Shown in pieces: positions 1 to 10,918 of a stretch of DNA of 64,000 nucleotides. Source of the stretch: Erinaceus europaeus (taxonomy: Eukaryota > Chordata > Mammalia > Eulipotyphla > Erinaceidae); the NCBI RefSeq assembly GCF_950295315.1, contig NW_026647672.1, forward strand, positions 1 to 64,000, written 5' to 3'. The notes beneath the pieces are model-generated. The model worked only from the letters and a program-made list of their open reading frames with translations, was not told the DNA's origin and ran no database searches. The position numbers and the translations under genes are program-made. Position 1 is the stretch's first letter. Every line of letters begins with the position of its first letter.

Positions 1-44
1 AAAAAGCGGGGAGAATCCAATGTCAATTCAGTGTTTAGGAATAT

Positions 45-240
45 AGTAGAGAGGGACCCAGGTTCAAACCCCTGTCCCACCTGAGGGAAACTTGAGGAGC
101 TGTGAAGCAGAGCTGCAGTTGACTCTCTGTCTCCTCTTCCTCTCAGTTGCTCTCTGTCCTACCAAATAAAAGGGAGGCGTGCGGAGTGGCCAGTGAGCAG
201 TGGCTTCGTCTCCAGGCACCAAGCCTGCCATAGCCCTCAT
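45..240 (+). mobile_element. SINE, B type with tail module, degenerate
   Basis: GGGACCCAGGTTCAAACCCC resembles the B box region, followed by the pyrimidine-rich middle and CCTACCAAATAAAAG. A decayed tail module (GTGAGCAGTGGCTTCGTC, CAGGCACCAAGCC) follows. The 5' edge is blurred. Confidence 0.6.
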
Positions 241-884
241 GGCAATGGGAGAGGAGGGGACGGCCGGACTAGAGGACCCAGAGCCACGCCTTGCATTATG
301 CTGGAGCTCGGACTTCATGCCTGACACTGAGTAACACAGACAAGAACATATGAACGGCTGGTGCTTCTGTCCTCTGTCTCTCATTCAAGAGCAGAATAGT
401 CCAGCGCAATGCGGTCTACTGTGATCTGAATCATTTCCTGAAACGAAACACTCTGCCCTATCGCGATACCTGCCGAGGAGTTGCCGACATTGGGTTTCTA
501 ATACTGGTGCTTGCTAATAAGGACCTAGAACCTGAGGCTCTTGCTTTCTTTTTATTCATTGCTTTGACTTACTTCCTAGTATTTGGATAGCTTATCTCGA
601 AGCCAGTGAAAGTGACTCCACCTGACTTGGAGTTTAGACCTGTCTGCACACACAAACTGCTTGTACTAAGGTCTCTGGGTGCGTGTGTGAACGTGAGTGT
701 GCGTGGCTGCGGTGCGTGAAAGTGATCTTCGTGGTACTGTGAGGTTCTTCTGAGGACTTGGTCTTCAAGACAACTGGACTACCCTGTGGCTTTAGTGGAG
801 CAGCTTGTCAGGAAGACAGATAAAGAAAGGCCAGTGAATCTCACGAGTATCTGGGCCAAATAGAGTAAAAGAGTACAATGAAGA

Positions 885-1010
885 TAGGCTGGGAGGCAGC
901 CTGCCTGGTAGAGGCACGCAGCGCAGCGCACAAGGACCCAGGTTCAAGCCCCCACTCCTCACCTGCGGGAGGGGAACTTTCGGGGTGTCTCTCTCTCTCT
1001 CCGGCAGGGT
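885..1010 (+). mobile_element. SINE fragment, B type, 3' truncated
   Basis: The head GGCTGGGAGGCAGCCTGCCTG is diverged, but AAGGACCCAGGTTCAAGCCC and CACCTGCGGGAGGGGAAC match the B-type body. It ends in CT repeats and no A tail is visible. Confidence 0.6.
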
Positions 1011-1683
1011 GGCCTCCAGGGGAAAGGTAACGGGCTGGTTCTTTCTCGCTCACGACAGGGGTGACACGAAGTAAAAGACACCAGGGGACTCTTAGCGTGA
1101 ATCTAGAATCTGAGTCCTTAGAGTCCCAGAATCCTAGAGTCCGTTTATTGGCAAAGTGGACATGAGTTAAATAGAAAAGCAATGGAGGTAATTATTGTTG
1201 CAATATGACAGAAATTACAGGTTTCTTAACAGTCAGCATGCCCTAAGGTAGGGGGCTGGTATGACAGGAATTGATGAGATACAAGACAGTTATTCTCCAT
1301 GACACAAGCAACTTAATTATCCAAAGGTACTTGAGAGAAGCATAGGGGTTAAACCCGTAGGGTGAGACAGAGAGAAGATGGATATCAAAAGGCCATATAG
1401 TTTGGCATTTCTCTTGTCTGGGGTCTGAGGGGTGTGATGAAGTGTGTGATAAGGTGTGTTCTTCTGTGATCAGAAGGTGACTTTGAATGAGTGAATCTGT
1501 GGCCATGTGGCCTGCGGTTAATGGAGGGAAGTACTGGGGTATCTGTGGGCCTGAGAGTCAAGAAGGAAAGAACCAAGTCTGAGTTTCCCCCCTTATGCTC
1601 ACCTCGGTTGAGAGAGACTCACCAAGAGGTTATCTTCTCAGACCTCCATCCAAAGATGGGGGTGGTTCTCCCTAAGCTCTATC

Positions 1684-1800
1684 AGGCTCACACATGTTCC
1701 CAACAGGGAACTTCACAAGTGCTGCGGGTATCTCGCCCTCTCTGTCTCCCCCTTCCCTCTCAATCTCTGTCTCCATCCAAAATTATAAATTAAAAGAAAA
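1684..1800 (+). mobile_element. SINE remnant, B-like
   Basis: Only the middle and 3' part survive: AGGGAACTTCACAAGTGCTG, a pyrimidine-rich run and CCATCCAAAATTATAAATTA. The head is unrecognisable. Confidence 0.45.
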
Positions 1801-2949
1801 GAAAAAGAGTATCTGGGTCTTGGGATACTTGTGAACTGCGAGCAGTGAGCTTCAAGCTGAAGCAGATCTGTCCGTAGAGCTTGGATGTGCTGCGTGCCTT
1901 GCTTTACCCACGTAGCAAGTGTGGGCCTTTGAGCAGCTTTTTAGGCAAGTGATAGATGCCTAAGGTTTCTCCCTTATTGTTTCTCTGGATTCTGTTGTGG
2001 GTAGTCCTGTGGGCTGTGCGCTTCACCTTAGTTTTTATTTTTATTTATTTTTTATTTTTTTGAGGAAAAGGAGTCAGTGTTTGCCTTTTCGATGGGGAGG
2101 GCAGAGTGTAAAGAATGTAGTTTGTCTCAGAGTTGGTTTCTCTCACATTTCTCAGGCTTTCGGAACAAGCTCCTATTGGAACGCTCACTCCATTGCTTTG
2201 GGAGGGCCGGAATATTAAGTGCCACTCTGGCGGCACTGTTCCTTGCTTGGTTTTGACTGTTGTCTTAAGACTTTAATCATGCTGTTTGGTCAGGTGCACG
2301 CCTGACTGAGTCCTCTCCCTGGTCAGAGACTGTCATTCAACAGAGAAAGTAAATGGGACCTCTGTACACTCCTGACTGTGATACTCAAGGGTGGAGCAAG
2401 CTGGCTGACTGAGAGAGTCCCAGTCCGCCTACCTCCTAATCCTCCGTGACGCAGCGGCCGGCATCTGGAGTGTGGTCCAGGCCCCAGGAGGTGGGTCTGG
2501 GACCTCCGAGCTCATGCGTGGATGGAGTGAGCACACACAGTCCAAGTGGCCACTTTCGCCAAGCACCGGGGCTTCTGAAAAGACAGGGCTTCAGCCTCAA
2601 GGAGCGTGTGGTGGGGAAGCGGAGTACCGACAGATGCGCCTAACAAGATCTCATCTCGTTGGCCCTTCGAGCCCACAGCCAGTCAGCAGCAGCACGTGGA
2701 AGCTCCCTTGGCAGGATTGGAACTGTAGACACCCAAGGGGTCATCGCCAGGAACAGAGAAGGAAGGCGAAGGCAAAAGCCCGCACGAGGAGAACCTGTAG
2801 TTGGTGCTCCTGGCTGAGTCCGGCAGCCCAGTGAAGCTCTCTGCTCACACCCTGAGGACATCACTACCTGACGCTCAGTCACTCCAGAGAAACAGCTGGT
2901 GCACTAAGGCAGGGACTACCTGAATACTCTGCAGTGCTCTAATCTTACC

Positions 2950-3216
2950 TTTTTTAAATGTTTACTTATTTTCCCTTTTCTTGCCCTTGTTGGGTTTTTT
3001 TTGTTGTTGTTGTTGTTGTATTTATTGTTGTTGTTATTGATGTCATCATTGTTGGATACGACAGAGAGAAATGGAGAGAGGAGGGAAAGACAGAGAGGGG
3101 AGAGAAAGACAGACACCTGCAGGTGGGGAGCCGGGGGCTCGAAGCAGGATCCTTGCGCCGGTCCTTGCGCTTCGCGCCATGTGCGCTTAACCCGCTGTGC
3201 TGCCACCCAACTCCCC
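2950..3216 (-). mobile_element. SINE, A type, antisense
   Basis: Read on the minus strand it has the A head (GGGAGTTGGGTGGCAGCACAG), a tRNA-like promoter region, CACCTGCAGG, the pyrimidine-rich middle and a CAA-rich tail. On the + strand the tail appears as a GTTGTTGTTG tract at 3001-3040. Confidence 0.85.
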
Positions 3217-3569
3217 TGGCCTTTTTTTTAAATTAAGGTTTCCATCTTAACCATCCAGGTGACTGAAAGTTGTTTCTGCTTACAGAAAACCCACAACTCC
3301 CTAAGAAAACTCACTGGCTTTTTGTTCTCCATATAAAGTATTTTAACTTGTTAAAACGCATTGATTCTCTTGGAAGATTTACACAGTTAGCACAGATAAA
3401 GTCACTGCAGAATCTGTCCTCATTCTGCTCCGACCTCCTTTCACTGTTTGAGTCCTTTTTTCTTACACAGCCCCTGAGAGGCTTCCCAATCCATGTTGGG
3501 GGTCATCTTCCTTTGCCATAGTCCAAAGAATCTTAATTATTCTCAAAATCACTTTGTCTTTTGTTGTTG

Positions 3570-3762
3570 TTAATTTAATTTATTTATTATTGGATAGAAA
3601 GAAATTGAGATGGAAGAGGAAGAAAGGGAGACAGAGAGATGCCGGCAGACGTGCTTCAGCACTCGTGAAGCTTTGCCCCGGCAGGTAGGGACCAGGGTCT
3701 TGAACCTGGGTCCTTGCGCACTGTAGTGTGTGCCTTAACCAGGTGCATCCCTGCCCGGCCCC
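3570..3762 (-). mobile_element. SINE, B type, antisense
   Basis: It starts with an AATAAATAAAT-type tail in reverse (TTTATTTATTATTGGATAG) and ends at the reversed head CCCTGCCCGGCCCC. Confidence 0.8.
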
Positions 3763-4257
3763 TCAAAGCCACTTGTCTTACTGCCACCAAAATGGATCCC
3801 AAGTCCAGACGCAAGGGTGACACTTGGGGCTCTTCTGCGCTCTAGCTGGTCTTCCCCAATGTCTGTCTGAGTGCTGCGGCTTTCCCAAGGTGAGGGGCTC
3901 AGGTGAGCAGTGGACTCCAGGGTCCTGGTAGTTACTGCGTCATCCATCATGGCGTTGTGTCATAAGGCGGCTGGAGAGCAAGAGGAGGAAACTCGCTTAT
4001 GTGGAAGGGCCTGTCCCTCAGCAAAGCCACAAGTAGGAAACATAACGGATTCAGCCAAAAGAAGGAGCAGCTGTCAGAAGGTAGAAGACAGCTACTCTGC
4101 ATGTACCTTGAGCAAGATTTAACCACAGGAAGTAGCCAGCTGGAAACTGCTTTGAAATTCAGTTCCACTGTCTGCACTCCCCCAAAAGAGGCTCCATCCA
4201 GCGAGTGCCATCTTGAGCCTCTTCTCAGTCGCTGTTGTTGCTCCAGAGAAGCCTTGG

Positions 4258-4798
4258 AACTGTCCACAGCCATGATGCCCTGCCCTCAGACTCCCTGCAG
4301 CAGAAGCCTTGTACTGTCCGTGGCCGTGATGCCCTCAGACTCCCTGCAGCAGAAGCCTTGTACTGTCCGTGGCCGTGATGCCCTCAGACTCCCTGCAGCA
4401 GAAGCCTTGTACTGTCCACGGCCGTGATGCCCTCAGACTCCCTGCAGCAGAAGCCTTGTACTGTCTGCTGCCGTGATGCTCTGCCCTCAGACTCCCTGCA
4501 GCAGAAGCCTTGGCACTGTCCACGGCCGTGATGCCCTCAGACTCCCTGCAGCAGAAGCCTTGGCACTGTCCATGGCCGTGATGCTCTGCCCTCAGACTCC
4601 CTGCAGCAGAAGCCTTGTACTGTCCGTGGCCGTGATGCCCTCAGACTCCCTGCAGCAGAAGCCTTGTACTGTCCATGGCTGTGATGCCCTCAGACTCCCT
4701 GCAGCAGAAGCCTTGTACTGTCTGCTGCCGTGATGCCCTCAGACTCCCTGCAGCAGAAGCCTTGTACTGTCCGTGGCCGTGATGCCCTGCCCTCAGAC
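4258..4798. repeat. Minisatellite, 49 bp unit, about 11 copies
   Basis: The core CCCTCAGACTCCCTGCAGCA recurs every 49 bp, or every 54 bp where an extra CTGCC precedes it. Units differ at the GTCCGTGGCC / GTCCATGGCT / GTCTGCTGCC segment. Each unit carries the PstI-like palindrome CTGCAG. The array runs directly into an antisense SINE at 4799. Confidence 0.9.
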
Positions 4799-4986
4799 TT
4801 ATTTATTTATTATTGGACAGAGATGGAGAGAAATTGAGAGGGAACGGGGAAGGGGAGAGATAGGCACCTGCAGCCCTGCTTCATCTCTTGAAGCTTCCCC
4901 CCTGCTGGTGGGAACTGAGGGCTTGAACCTAGGTCCTTGTGCACTGTAATGTGAGCACTTAACCAGGTGCGTCCCCACCTGGCCCC
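4799..4986 (-). mobile_element. SINE, B type, antisense
   Basis: The reverse tail TTTATTTATTATTGGACAGA abuts the 49 bp minisatellite without spacer. The reversed head ends CCCCACCTGGCCCC. Confidence 0.8.
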
Positions 4987-5027
4987 TACATCCTCACTGT
5001 GAGGAAATCCTGGAAGAAGCGCCAGCT

Positions 5028-5231
5028 GGGGGCCAGGCGGTGGCGCACCTGGTGGGCACATGTTACAGCACAGAAAGGCCCGGGTTCGAGCCCCCAGTCC
5101 CCACCTGCAGGGGATGCTTTGCAAGTGGTGAAGCAGGGCTGCAGGTGTTTCTCTGTCTCTCCCTACCACCCCTTTCTCAATTTCTGGCTGTCTATCCAGT
5201 AAATAAAATAAAGATAATAAAAAAATAATAA
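5028..5231 (+). mobile_element. SINE, B type
   Basis: Full-length copy from GGGGGCCAGGCGGTGGCGCA to AAATAAAATAAAGATAATAA. Its A/T-rich tail abuts the 28 bp minisatellite, which begins about 10 bp later. Confidence 0.85.
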
Positions 5232-5240
5232 TTTCTTTAT

Positions 5241-7018
5241 TCAGGAGTGCTGGCCACTGTGACCTCCCCCGGGAGTGCTGGCCACCGTGACCTTCCCCGG
5301 GAGTGCTGGCCACCGTGACCTTTCCCGGGAGTGCTGGCCACCGTGACCTCCCCCGGGAGTGCTGGCCACTGTGACCTCCCCCGGGAGTGCTGGCCACCGT
5401 GACCTTTCCCGGGAGTGCTGGCCACCGTGACCTCCCCCGGGAGTGCTGGCCACTGTGACCTCCCCCGGGAGTGCTGGCCACTGTGACCTCCCCCAGGAGT
5501 GCTGGCCACCGTGACCTCCCCCGGGAGTGCTGGCCACTGTGACCTCCCCCAGGAGTGCTGGCCACTGTGACCTCCCCCGGGAGTGCTGGCCACCGTGACC
5601 TCCCCCGGGAGTGCTGGCCACCGTGACCTCCCCCGGGAGTGCTGGCCACCGTGACCTCCCCCGGGAGTGCTGGCCACCGTGACCTCCCCCGGGAGTGCTG
5701 GCCACCGTGACCTCCCCCGGGAGTGCTGGCCACCGTGACCTCCCCCGGGAGTGCTGGCCACTGTGACCTCCCCCGGGAGTGCTGGCCACTGTGACCTCCC
5801 CCGGGAGTGCTGGCCACCGTGACCTCCCCCGGGAGTGCTGGCCACTGTGACCTCCCCCGGGAGTGCTGGCCACTGTGACCTCCCCCCGGGAGTGCTGGCA
5901 CTGTGACCTCCCCCGGGAGTGCTGGCCACTGTGACCTCCCCCGGGAGTGCTGGCCACCGTGACCTCCCCTGGGAGTGCTGGCCACTGTGACCTCCCCCGG
6001 GAGTGCTGGCCACTGTGACCTCCCCCGGGAGTGCTGGCCACCGTGACCTCCCCCGGGAGTGCTGGCCACTGTGACCTTTCCCAGGAGTACTGGCCACTGT
6101 GACCTCCCCCGGGAGTGCTGGCCACCGTGACCTCCCCCGGGAGTGCTGGCCACCGTGACCTCCCCCGGGAGTGCTGGCCACCGTGACCTCCCCCGGGAGT
6201 GCTGGCCACCGTGACCTCCCCCGGGAGTGCTGGCCACCGTGACCTCCCCCGGGAGTGCTGGCCACCGTGACCTCCCCCGGGAGTGCTGGCCACCGTGACC
6301 TCCCCCGGGAGTGCTGGCCACCGTGACCTCCCCCGGGAGTGCTGGCCACCGTGACCTCCCCCGGGAGTGCTGGCCACCGTGACCTCCCCCGGGAGTGCTG
6401 GCCACCGTGACCTCCCCCGGGAGTGCTGGCCACCGTGACCTCCCCCGGGAGTGCTGGCCACCGTGACCTCCCCCGGGAGTGCTGGCCACCGTGACCTCCC
6501 CCGGGAGTGCTGGCCACCGTGACCTCCCCCGGGAGTGCTGGCCACCGTGACCTCCCCCGGGAGTGCTGGCCACCGTGACCTCCCCCGGGAGTGCTGGCAC
6601 TGTGACCTCCCCCGGGAGTGCTGGCCACCGTGACCTCCCCCGGGAGTGCTGGCCACCGTGACCTCCCCCGGGAGTGCTGGCCACCGTGACCTCCCCCGGG
6701 AGTGCTGGCCACCGTGACCTCCCCCGGGAGTGCTGGCCACCGTGACCTCCCCCGGGAGTGCTGGCCACCGTGACCTCCCCCGGGAGTGCTGGCCACCGTG
6801 ACCTCCCCCGGGAGTGCTGGCACTGTGACCTCCCCCGGGAGTGCTGGCCACCGTGACCTCCCCCGGGAGTGCTGGCCACCGTGACCTCCCCCCGGGAGTG
6901 CTGGCCACCGTGACCTCCCCCCAGGAGTGCTGGCACTGTGACCTCCCCCGGGAGTGCTGGCCACTGTGACCTCCCCCGGGAGTGCTGGCCACTGTGACCT
7001 CCCCCGGGAGTGCTGGCC
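5241..7018. repeat. Minisatellite, 28 bp unit, about 63 copies
   Basis: The unit is GGGAGTGCTGGCCACCGTGA followed by CCTCCCCC. The main variants are CACCGTG versus CACTGTG, CTTTCCC for CTCCCCC, and a few units 2 bp shorter (GGCACTG). The stretch from about 6100 to 6590 is essentially uniform CACCG units. Each unit holds CCCGGG and TGACCT, the reverse of the nuclear-receptor half-site AGGTCA. No frame on the minus strand contains a stop, which produces three long spurious ORFs. Confidence 0.97.
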
Positions 7019-7419
7019 AGTGAGCTGTGCTGAACTCTGCTGCTGCCACTGGAACTACTGTTGACTCACTCCTCCCTCACCAGATCCAGGAACCAAGACT
7101 TGCTGTGGTTCTGAGCCCCTTGTAACCCGCCCCCTGTCGCAGTGTGGGGTGCTCTCCTCTGTGCAGGGTGCACGTTGCTGTCCCTGCAGCGGGAAGGGGG
7201 CTCACTTGGTGGGTCCTGCATGGCAGAGACTGGCCTGGAAAGCCCTGTACCTGCATAGCGCTGCCTCCTGTGAACACCTCTGGGGGGTCATGCCTCATTC
7301 TACAGCCATAGAGACCCTGAAGAGGAAGATAACGAGCCTTGCTAGAAGGGCTGTGGCCAGGCCGGAGTCTGAGGGTGAATGGTAACTGCAGCTCAGCCCG
7401 AAGCTGCAGACCTGTCTGA

Positions 7420-7565
7420 TGGGAAGCCTGGGTGCTCGGCACCTACTCAGCACTGCCTGCCAAAGCCTAGGTGCTCGGTACCTACTCAGCACTGTCTGCT
7501 GAAGCCTGGGTGCTCGGCACCTACTCAGCACTGCCTGCTGAAGCCTGGGTGCTTGGCCTGGGGTG
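7420..7565. repeat. Tandem repeat, 39 bp unit, about 3.7 copies
   Basis: GCCTGGGTGCTCGGCACCTA then CTCAGCACTGCCTGCTGAA recurs with period 39. A further, separated copy lies at 8188-8231, on the far side of the LTR-like segment. Confidence 0.85.
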
Positions 7566-7624
7566 CTGGCCTATAGGGAAATTGTGAGGATGTGGTTGAG
7601 CCTGGCAGGGCTTGACCTGAGGGG

Positions 7625-8185
7625 ACATCCATCCTGTCAGTCTCTCTCTCTCTCTCTCTCTCTCTACTGAGAGGTCGAGCGAGGAGGACACAACCCCCAA
7701 GGTTTGCCTCGTCTCAGACTCCCTGCCTCACAAAGCACCCTGCACTCCTGATATTATGGCCTGCTCCCTTATTATCTACATAATCACTGTTTTGCCTGAA
7801 AGATACCCCCCCATTTCTCTACCCATTCCATTCCTTCCATCTATCTTCTTTCTACCCTCAAGACCCTCCCTGCCTGCAGGGTATTATTAATCCTACCAGT
7901 TAAAACCCTCAAAACAGTTGCTAAGGAAGTTCCTACCTTTCCCAGCCCCTTTGCCTTTCTCCGCCCCTTTCCTAACCATGTGCGTTTCCAACTTGCCACT
8001 TCCGGGTCCAACTTTTAAAAGCCTTGGCTCTCTGATCAATAAAGAATTGAATCGCCTCACCATCACAAGCTCTGTTCCTGGGTCATCTCTCGCGTCGCTG
8101 AGTAGCAGCCCAGGCTGGCTCCGATCACGTTCTTTCCAACCCAGAGAGTACACACTGAGAAGAGGCACCCCCACGCTAGCCCGGC
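7625..8185 (+). mobile_element. LTR-like segment, probable decayed solo LTR
   Basis: The stretch has the layout of a retroviral-type LTR: a U3-like run, a TATA-like CTTTTAAAAG at 8012-8021, AATAAA at 8038-8043, and a following R/U5-like region (CTGTTCCTGGGTCATCTCTC). A CT microsatellite (7636-7666) lies near its 5' side. I found no convincing TG...CA ends or TSD, so boundaries are approximate. No internal retroviral genes are present. Confidence 0.5.
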
Positions 8186-8187
8186 AC

Positions 8188-8232
8188 TGGCCCAGTCAGC
8201 ACTGCCTGCTGAAGCCTGGGTGCTTGGCCTGC
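8188..8232. repeat. Detached copy of the 39 bp repeat unit
   Basis: CAGCACTGCCTGCTGAAGCC followed by TGGGTGCTTGGCCTG repeats the last unit of the 7420-7565 array almost exactly. The LTR-like segment lies between the two copies. Confidence 0.75.
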
Positions 8233-9209
8233 CTTCAACACTGGCTCCCAGCCCCCACCGTTCGGGACAGGAATGAGTAGGACAGCTGCTCATTGGTCTT
8301 GAGCTGTTCCTCCCTAAAAACAGAAGATGGCAAACAGTTCCTATGTGATGAAAATAAGTTTGTTTTCAGTGACCGGCCAAGGCTGGAAAATCCTCCATGT
8401 GTGACCAGTCTGTAGGGTGTCCTGCTTGGGGCCAGAGGTGGATCACCCAGTAGAGTCCCTGACCACCACGTGGATAACTGCAGAAGACTAAGAAACGGCG
8501 GCGTGGTGTGGCAGTGTCTGCCCTGTCTCTCATGCTCCGCCTTAAAAAAGATGGGGGTCTGCTGGATGGCAGTGAGGGCAGGGAGCCCCGGGGTAGCCAT
8601 GGTGGCTGCAGAGGGAGAGCAACTCGTCACGGTGAGATCCACCACAGGATGCAGGCGACGGCAGGTTCTGTCACCAGACACGGGTGGTATGACTTGAAAC
8701 TGCCATCTCTTTCACACCAGCTGCTCTGCAGGGAGAGCATGAGTCGGGGTTGGTCTCAGTTAGTTTCTTGCCTGGAGCCAGGGCTCAGCACCCTGCTGTA
8801 AAAAAACAAGCACAGAGTCGGGGAGGGCTCAGGTCCCAGAACATGACGGCAGAGGAGGACCTAGTGGGGGTTGAACTGTTATGTGAAAAACTGGGAAATG
8901 TTACGCATGTGCAAGAAGTGACTGTCACTGTCCTGCTCTACCATTAGAATGTGAAAGCAGGTTTTGACAGTGTCTGACTGAGTCCTGTGACTGTGGTCCA
9001 GTAAAACTATGGGTTTCCAACCTAAATGGGAGTTGTAGAACCATTGAAGACAGACACACAAAGTGGGTGGCAGCAGGAGAGGCCAAGAGAATACTTGCAT
9101 CTGGAAACTGTCAAAATGTTGGACTTCGGTCCAGTTTTGAATCATTATAGGATTTCAGTTTTTCTGGAATTTGTCTGGTTTTGTATGAATGGAGTTTAGA
9201 ATTTATGGG

Positions 9210-9249
9210 TCAGGACTAGGTGGTGGCACACCTGGTTAAGCACACACAC
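9210..9249 (+). mobile_element. Tailless 40 bp SINE B head with perfect TSD
   Basis: Only the first ~40 nt of a B-type SINE are present (AGGTGGTGGCACACCTGGTT is its core), with no pyrimidine middle and no A tail. It is flanked by perfect 13 bp copies of TAGAATTTATGGG at 9197-9209 and 9250-9262, so the fragment was inserted in this truncated form rather than eroded. Confidence 0.75.
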
Positions 9250-9776
9250 TAGAATTTATGGGGCAATTAGAAGATGACCCTGCAGAGAGAGAGAGAGAAA
9301 GGGGGAGAAGGGAGAGGCACAGGGCAGTCGCTCTGGCTCGTGCAGTGGGAAGGCTAATCTCGGCCTCTCGCCTAAGAGTCCAGGATCTCACCCGCGGCGC
9401 CATCTCCCAAGCTGCTCTGCCATTTTCAGTGTCTCTGGGTTGGCAGTGAGGAGCACAGTTTTGTTTATAAATTCTCGGAGAGTGGTTTCCTCTGCTGTAA
9501 AGTGACCTGGGTTCTCAGAAGACCGAGAGATGTCTCCTGCCTGCCGTGAACTGTGCCGCGGTGGCTTCTCCATGGGCCCTTTCTCTCCCTGGTGGTGGAC
9601 TTGGGAGCTACCACACTTGGTGACTGATGGCTGGTGATGCGGCACCCGCAGGTTGTAAGACCAAACTAGAGGAGGAAGTGTGCCGTGGACAGGTGGGCTT
9701 GGACACCGCTGCCTGGTTAACTCACTGCTGTCTCCAGAGACTGGACTACAGCTGTCCAGAAGAAAGGGCACATTGC

Positions 9777-10110
9777 AGGGGTCGGGCGGTATGCAGCAGT
9801 TAACTTAAGCCCACATGGCACAAAGTGCAAGGATCCGGGTTTGAGCCCCCACCTCCCCACCTGCAGGGGAGTCGCTTCACAGGCGGTGAAGCAGGTCTGC
9901 AGGTGTCTGTCTTTCTCTCCCTCTCTCTGTCTTCCCCTCCTCTCTCCATTTCTCTCTGTCCTATCCAACAACAAACGACATCAACAACAACAATAATAAC
10001 CATAAAAAGGCTAAAACAAGGGCAACAAAGGGGGGGGGAAGTGGCCTCCAGGAGCAGTGGATTCATGGTGCAGGCACTGAGCCCCAGCAATAACCCTGGA
10101 GGCAAAGGGG
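9777..10110 (+). mobile_element. SINE, A type with tail module
   Basis: Perfect 11 bp TSD GGGCACATTGC at 9766-9776 and 10111-10121. The tail module at about 10039-10104 shows the inverted repeat CCTCCAGG ... CCTGGAGG. Confidence 0.92.
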
Positions 10111-10918
10111 GGGCACATTGCTCAGCACTCCTTTCTGAAGGGGTGGCGTGCGTCTGTCCTGGGGAGAAGACTTGAGCACGGCCTGTGCCTTGTGCGGGGT
10201 ATTACAGTGCACCTTCTGCTCCCTTGACCCTGACTCAGGAGGTGACTGGCTGGAATGTGAGAGCAGAGGGGCTCACAAAGCCCCACGACGGGTTGGTGAT
10301 GAGAGTTACTTGGGCTCCTTGTTCAACATTCTCACACTTTGCCCCGTCACCCGTGAGGAGAGCTGAGCTCAGAGAGTCTCTGGTCCCTGGAGCATCAATC
10401 ATTCTGGCCGTCAAGCTGGAGAGCCTGGCTTGTTGCAGGCACTTTCCGCTGCAGTGACCGTGTGATCCTTACCGTCAACTGCGGCAGCCTGGTGGCCTGG
10501 AGTGTCCTTGTGGCCCCAGCAGACACTAGCCTAGGTGACCTCTGCTTCCTTCCTGCTCACCATGTCCACCTCGGTCTCTGGTTTTGTCCATGGAATGGAG
10601 GCTGAAAAGACAGTCTGTCTGGTAGCAGCAGCCCTCATAAAAGAGCAGACCCGGGTTCTAATCCCACTTCTGAGTCAGTCTGCTCTGTGCTGCTGCTTCT
10701 GAAGGCCTCCTTGCCCTCACTTGACAGATAACTTCAGGTTATCTGCTACACAAAGGCCAAGTCAGCTCTCAGAGATGGGGGCAGGCGGGGCCCACGCTTT
10801 AAACAGCCCACCGCAAAAGGTTCACACGGAGATACAGCTCCCCTTGGAGAGGTGATCGGTCAAGTCTCCTTGATGACAGGGTGACGCCAACGTGGGGTCT
10901 TTCCTCTGTCTCTTGCAG

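Larger units (their letters stand above)
1..10918 (+). other. ZDHHC3: Upstream region or intron 1 of ZDHHC3
   Basis: No coding exon can be supported here. The first coding exon of ZDHHC3 starts behind a splice acceptor at 10917-10918, so at least one 5' non-coding exon lies further left and this stretch is best read as intron 1. It holds degenerate SINEs, three minisatellites (4258-4798, 5241-7018, 7420-7565), an LTR-like segment near 7.6-8.2 kb and a short tailless SINE head at 9210. No CpG-rich promoter-like stretch is visible. The parts not itemised (about 240-880, 1010-1680, 1800-2940, 3220-3560, 3770-4250, 8240-9190, 9270-9760 and 10130-10900) look like unique intronic sequence with no feature I can name. 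Confidence 0.7.

Noticed and set aside
4810..7049. Three minus-strand ORFs of 575-708 codons rich in Gly, His, Ser, Trp and Pro
   Set aside because: They are the 28 bp minisatellite read in its three frames; the unit has no stop codon on that strand. There is no start context or conserved domain.
9777..9870. tRNA genes at SINE heads and at 50595
   Set aside because: A and B boxes are present in the heads, but no cloverleaf with acceptor pairing can be formed and pyrimidine-rich SINE bodies follow. The 50595 piece lacks the 3' half.
1..10900. A CpG-island promoter of ZDHHC3 in the left part
   Set aside because: The only CpG-dense parts are minisatellite units; no unique GC-rich stretch with a donor site was seen.
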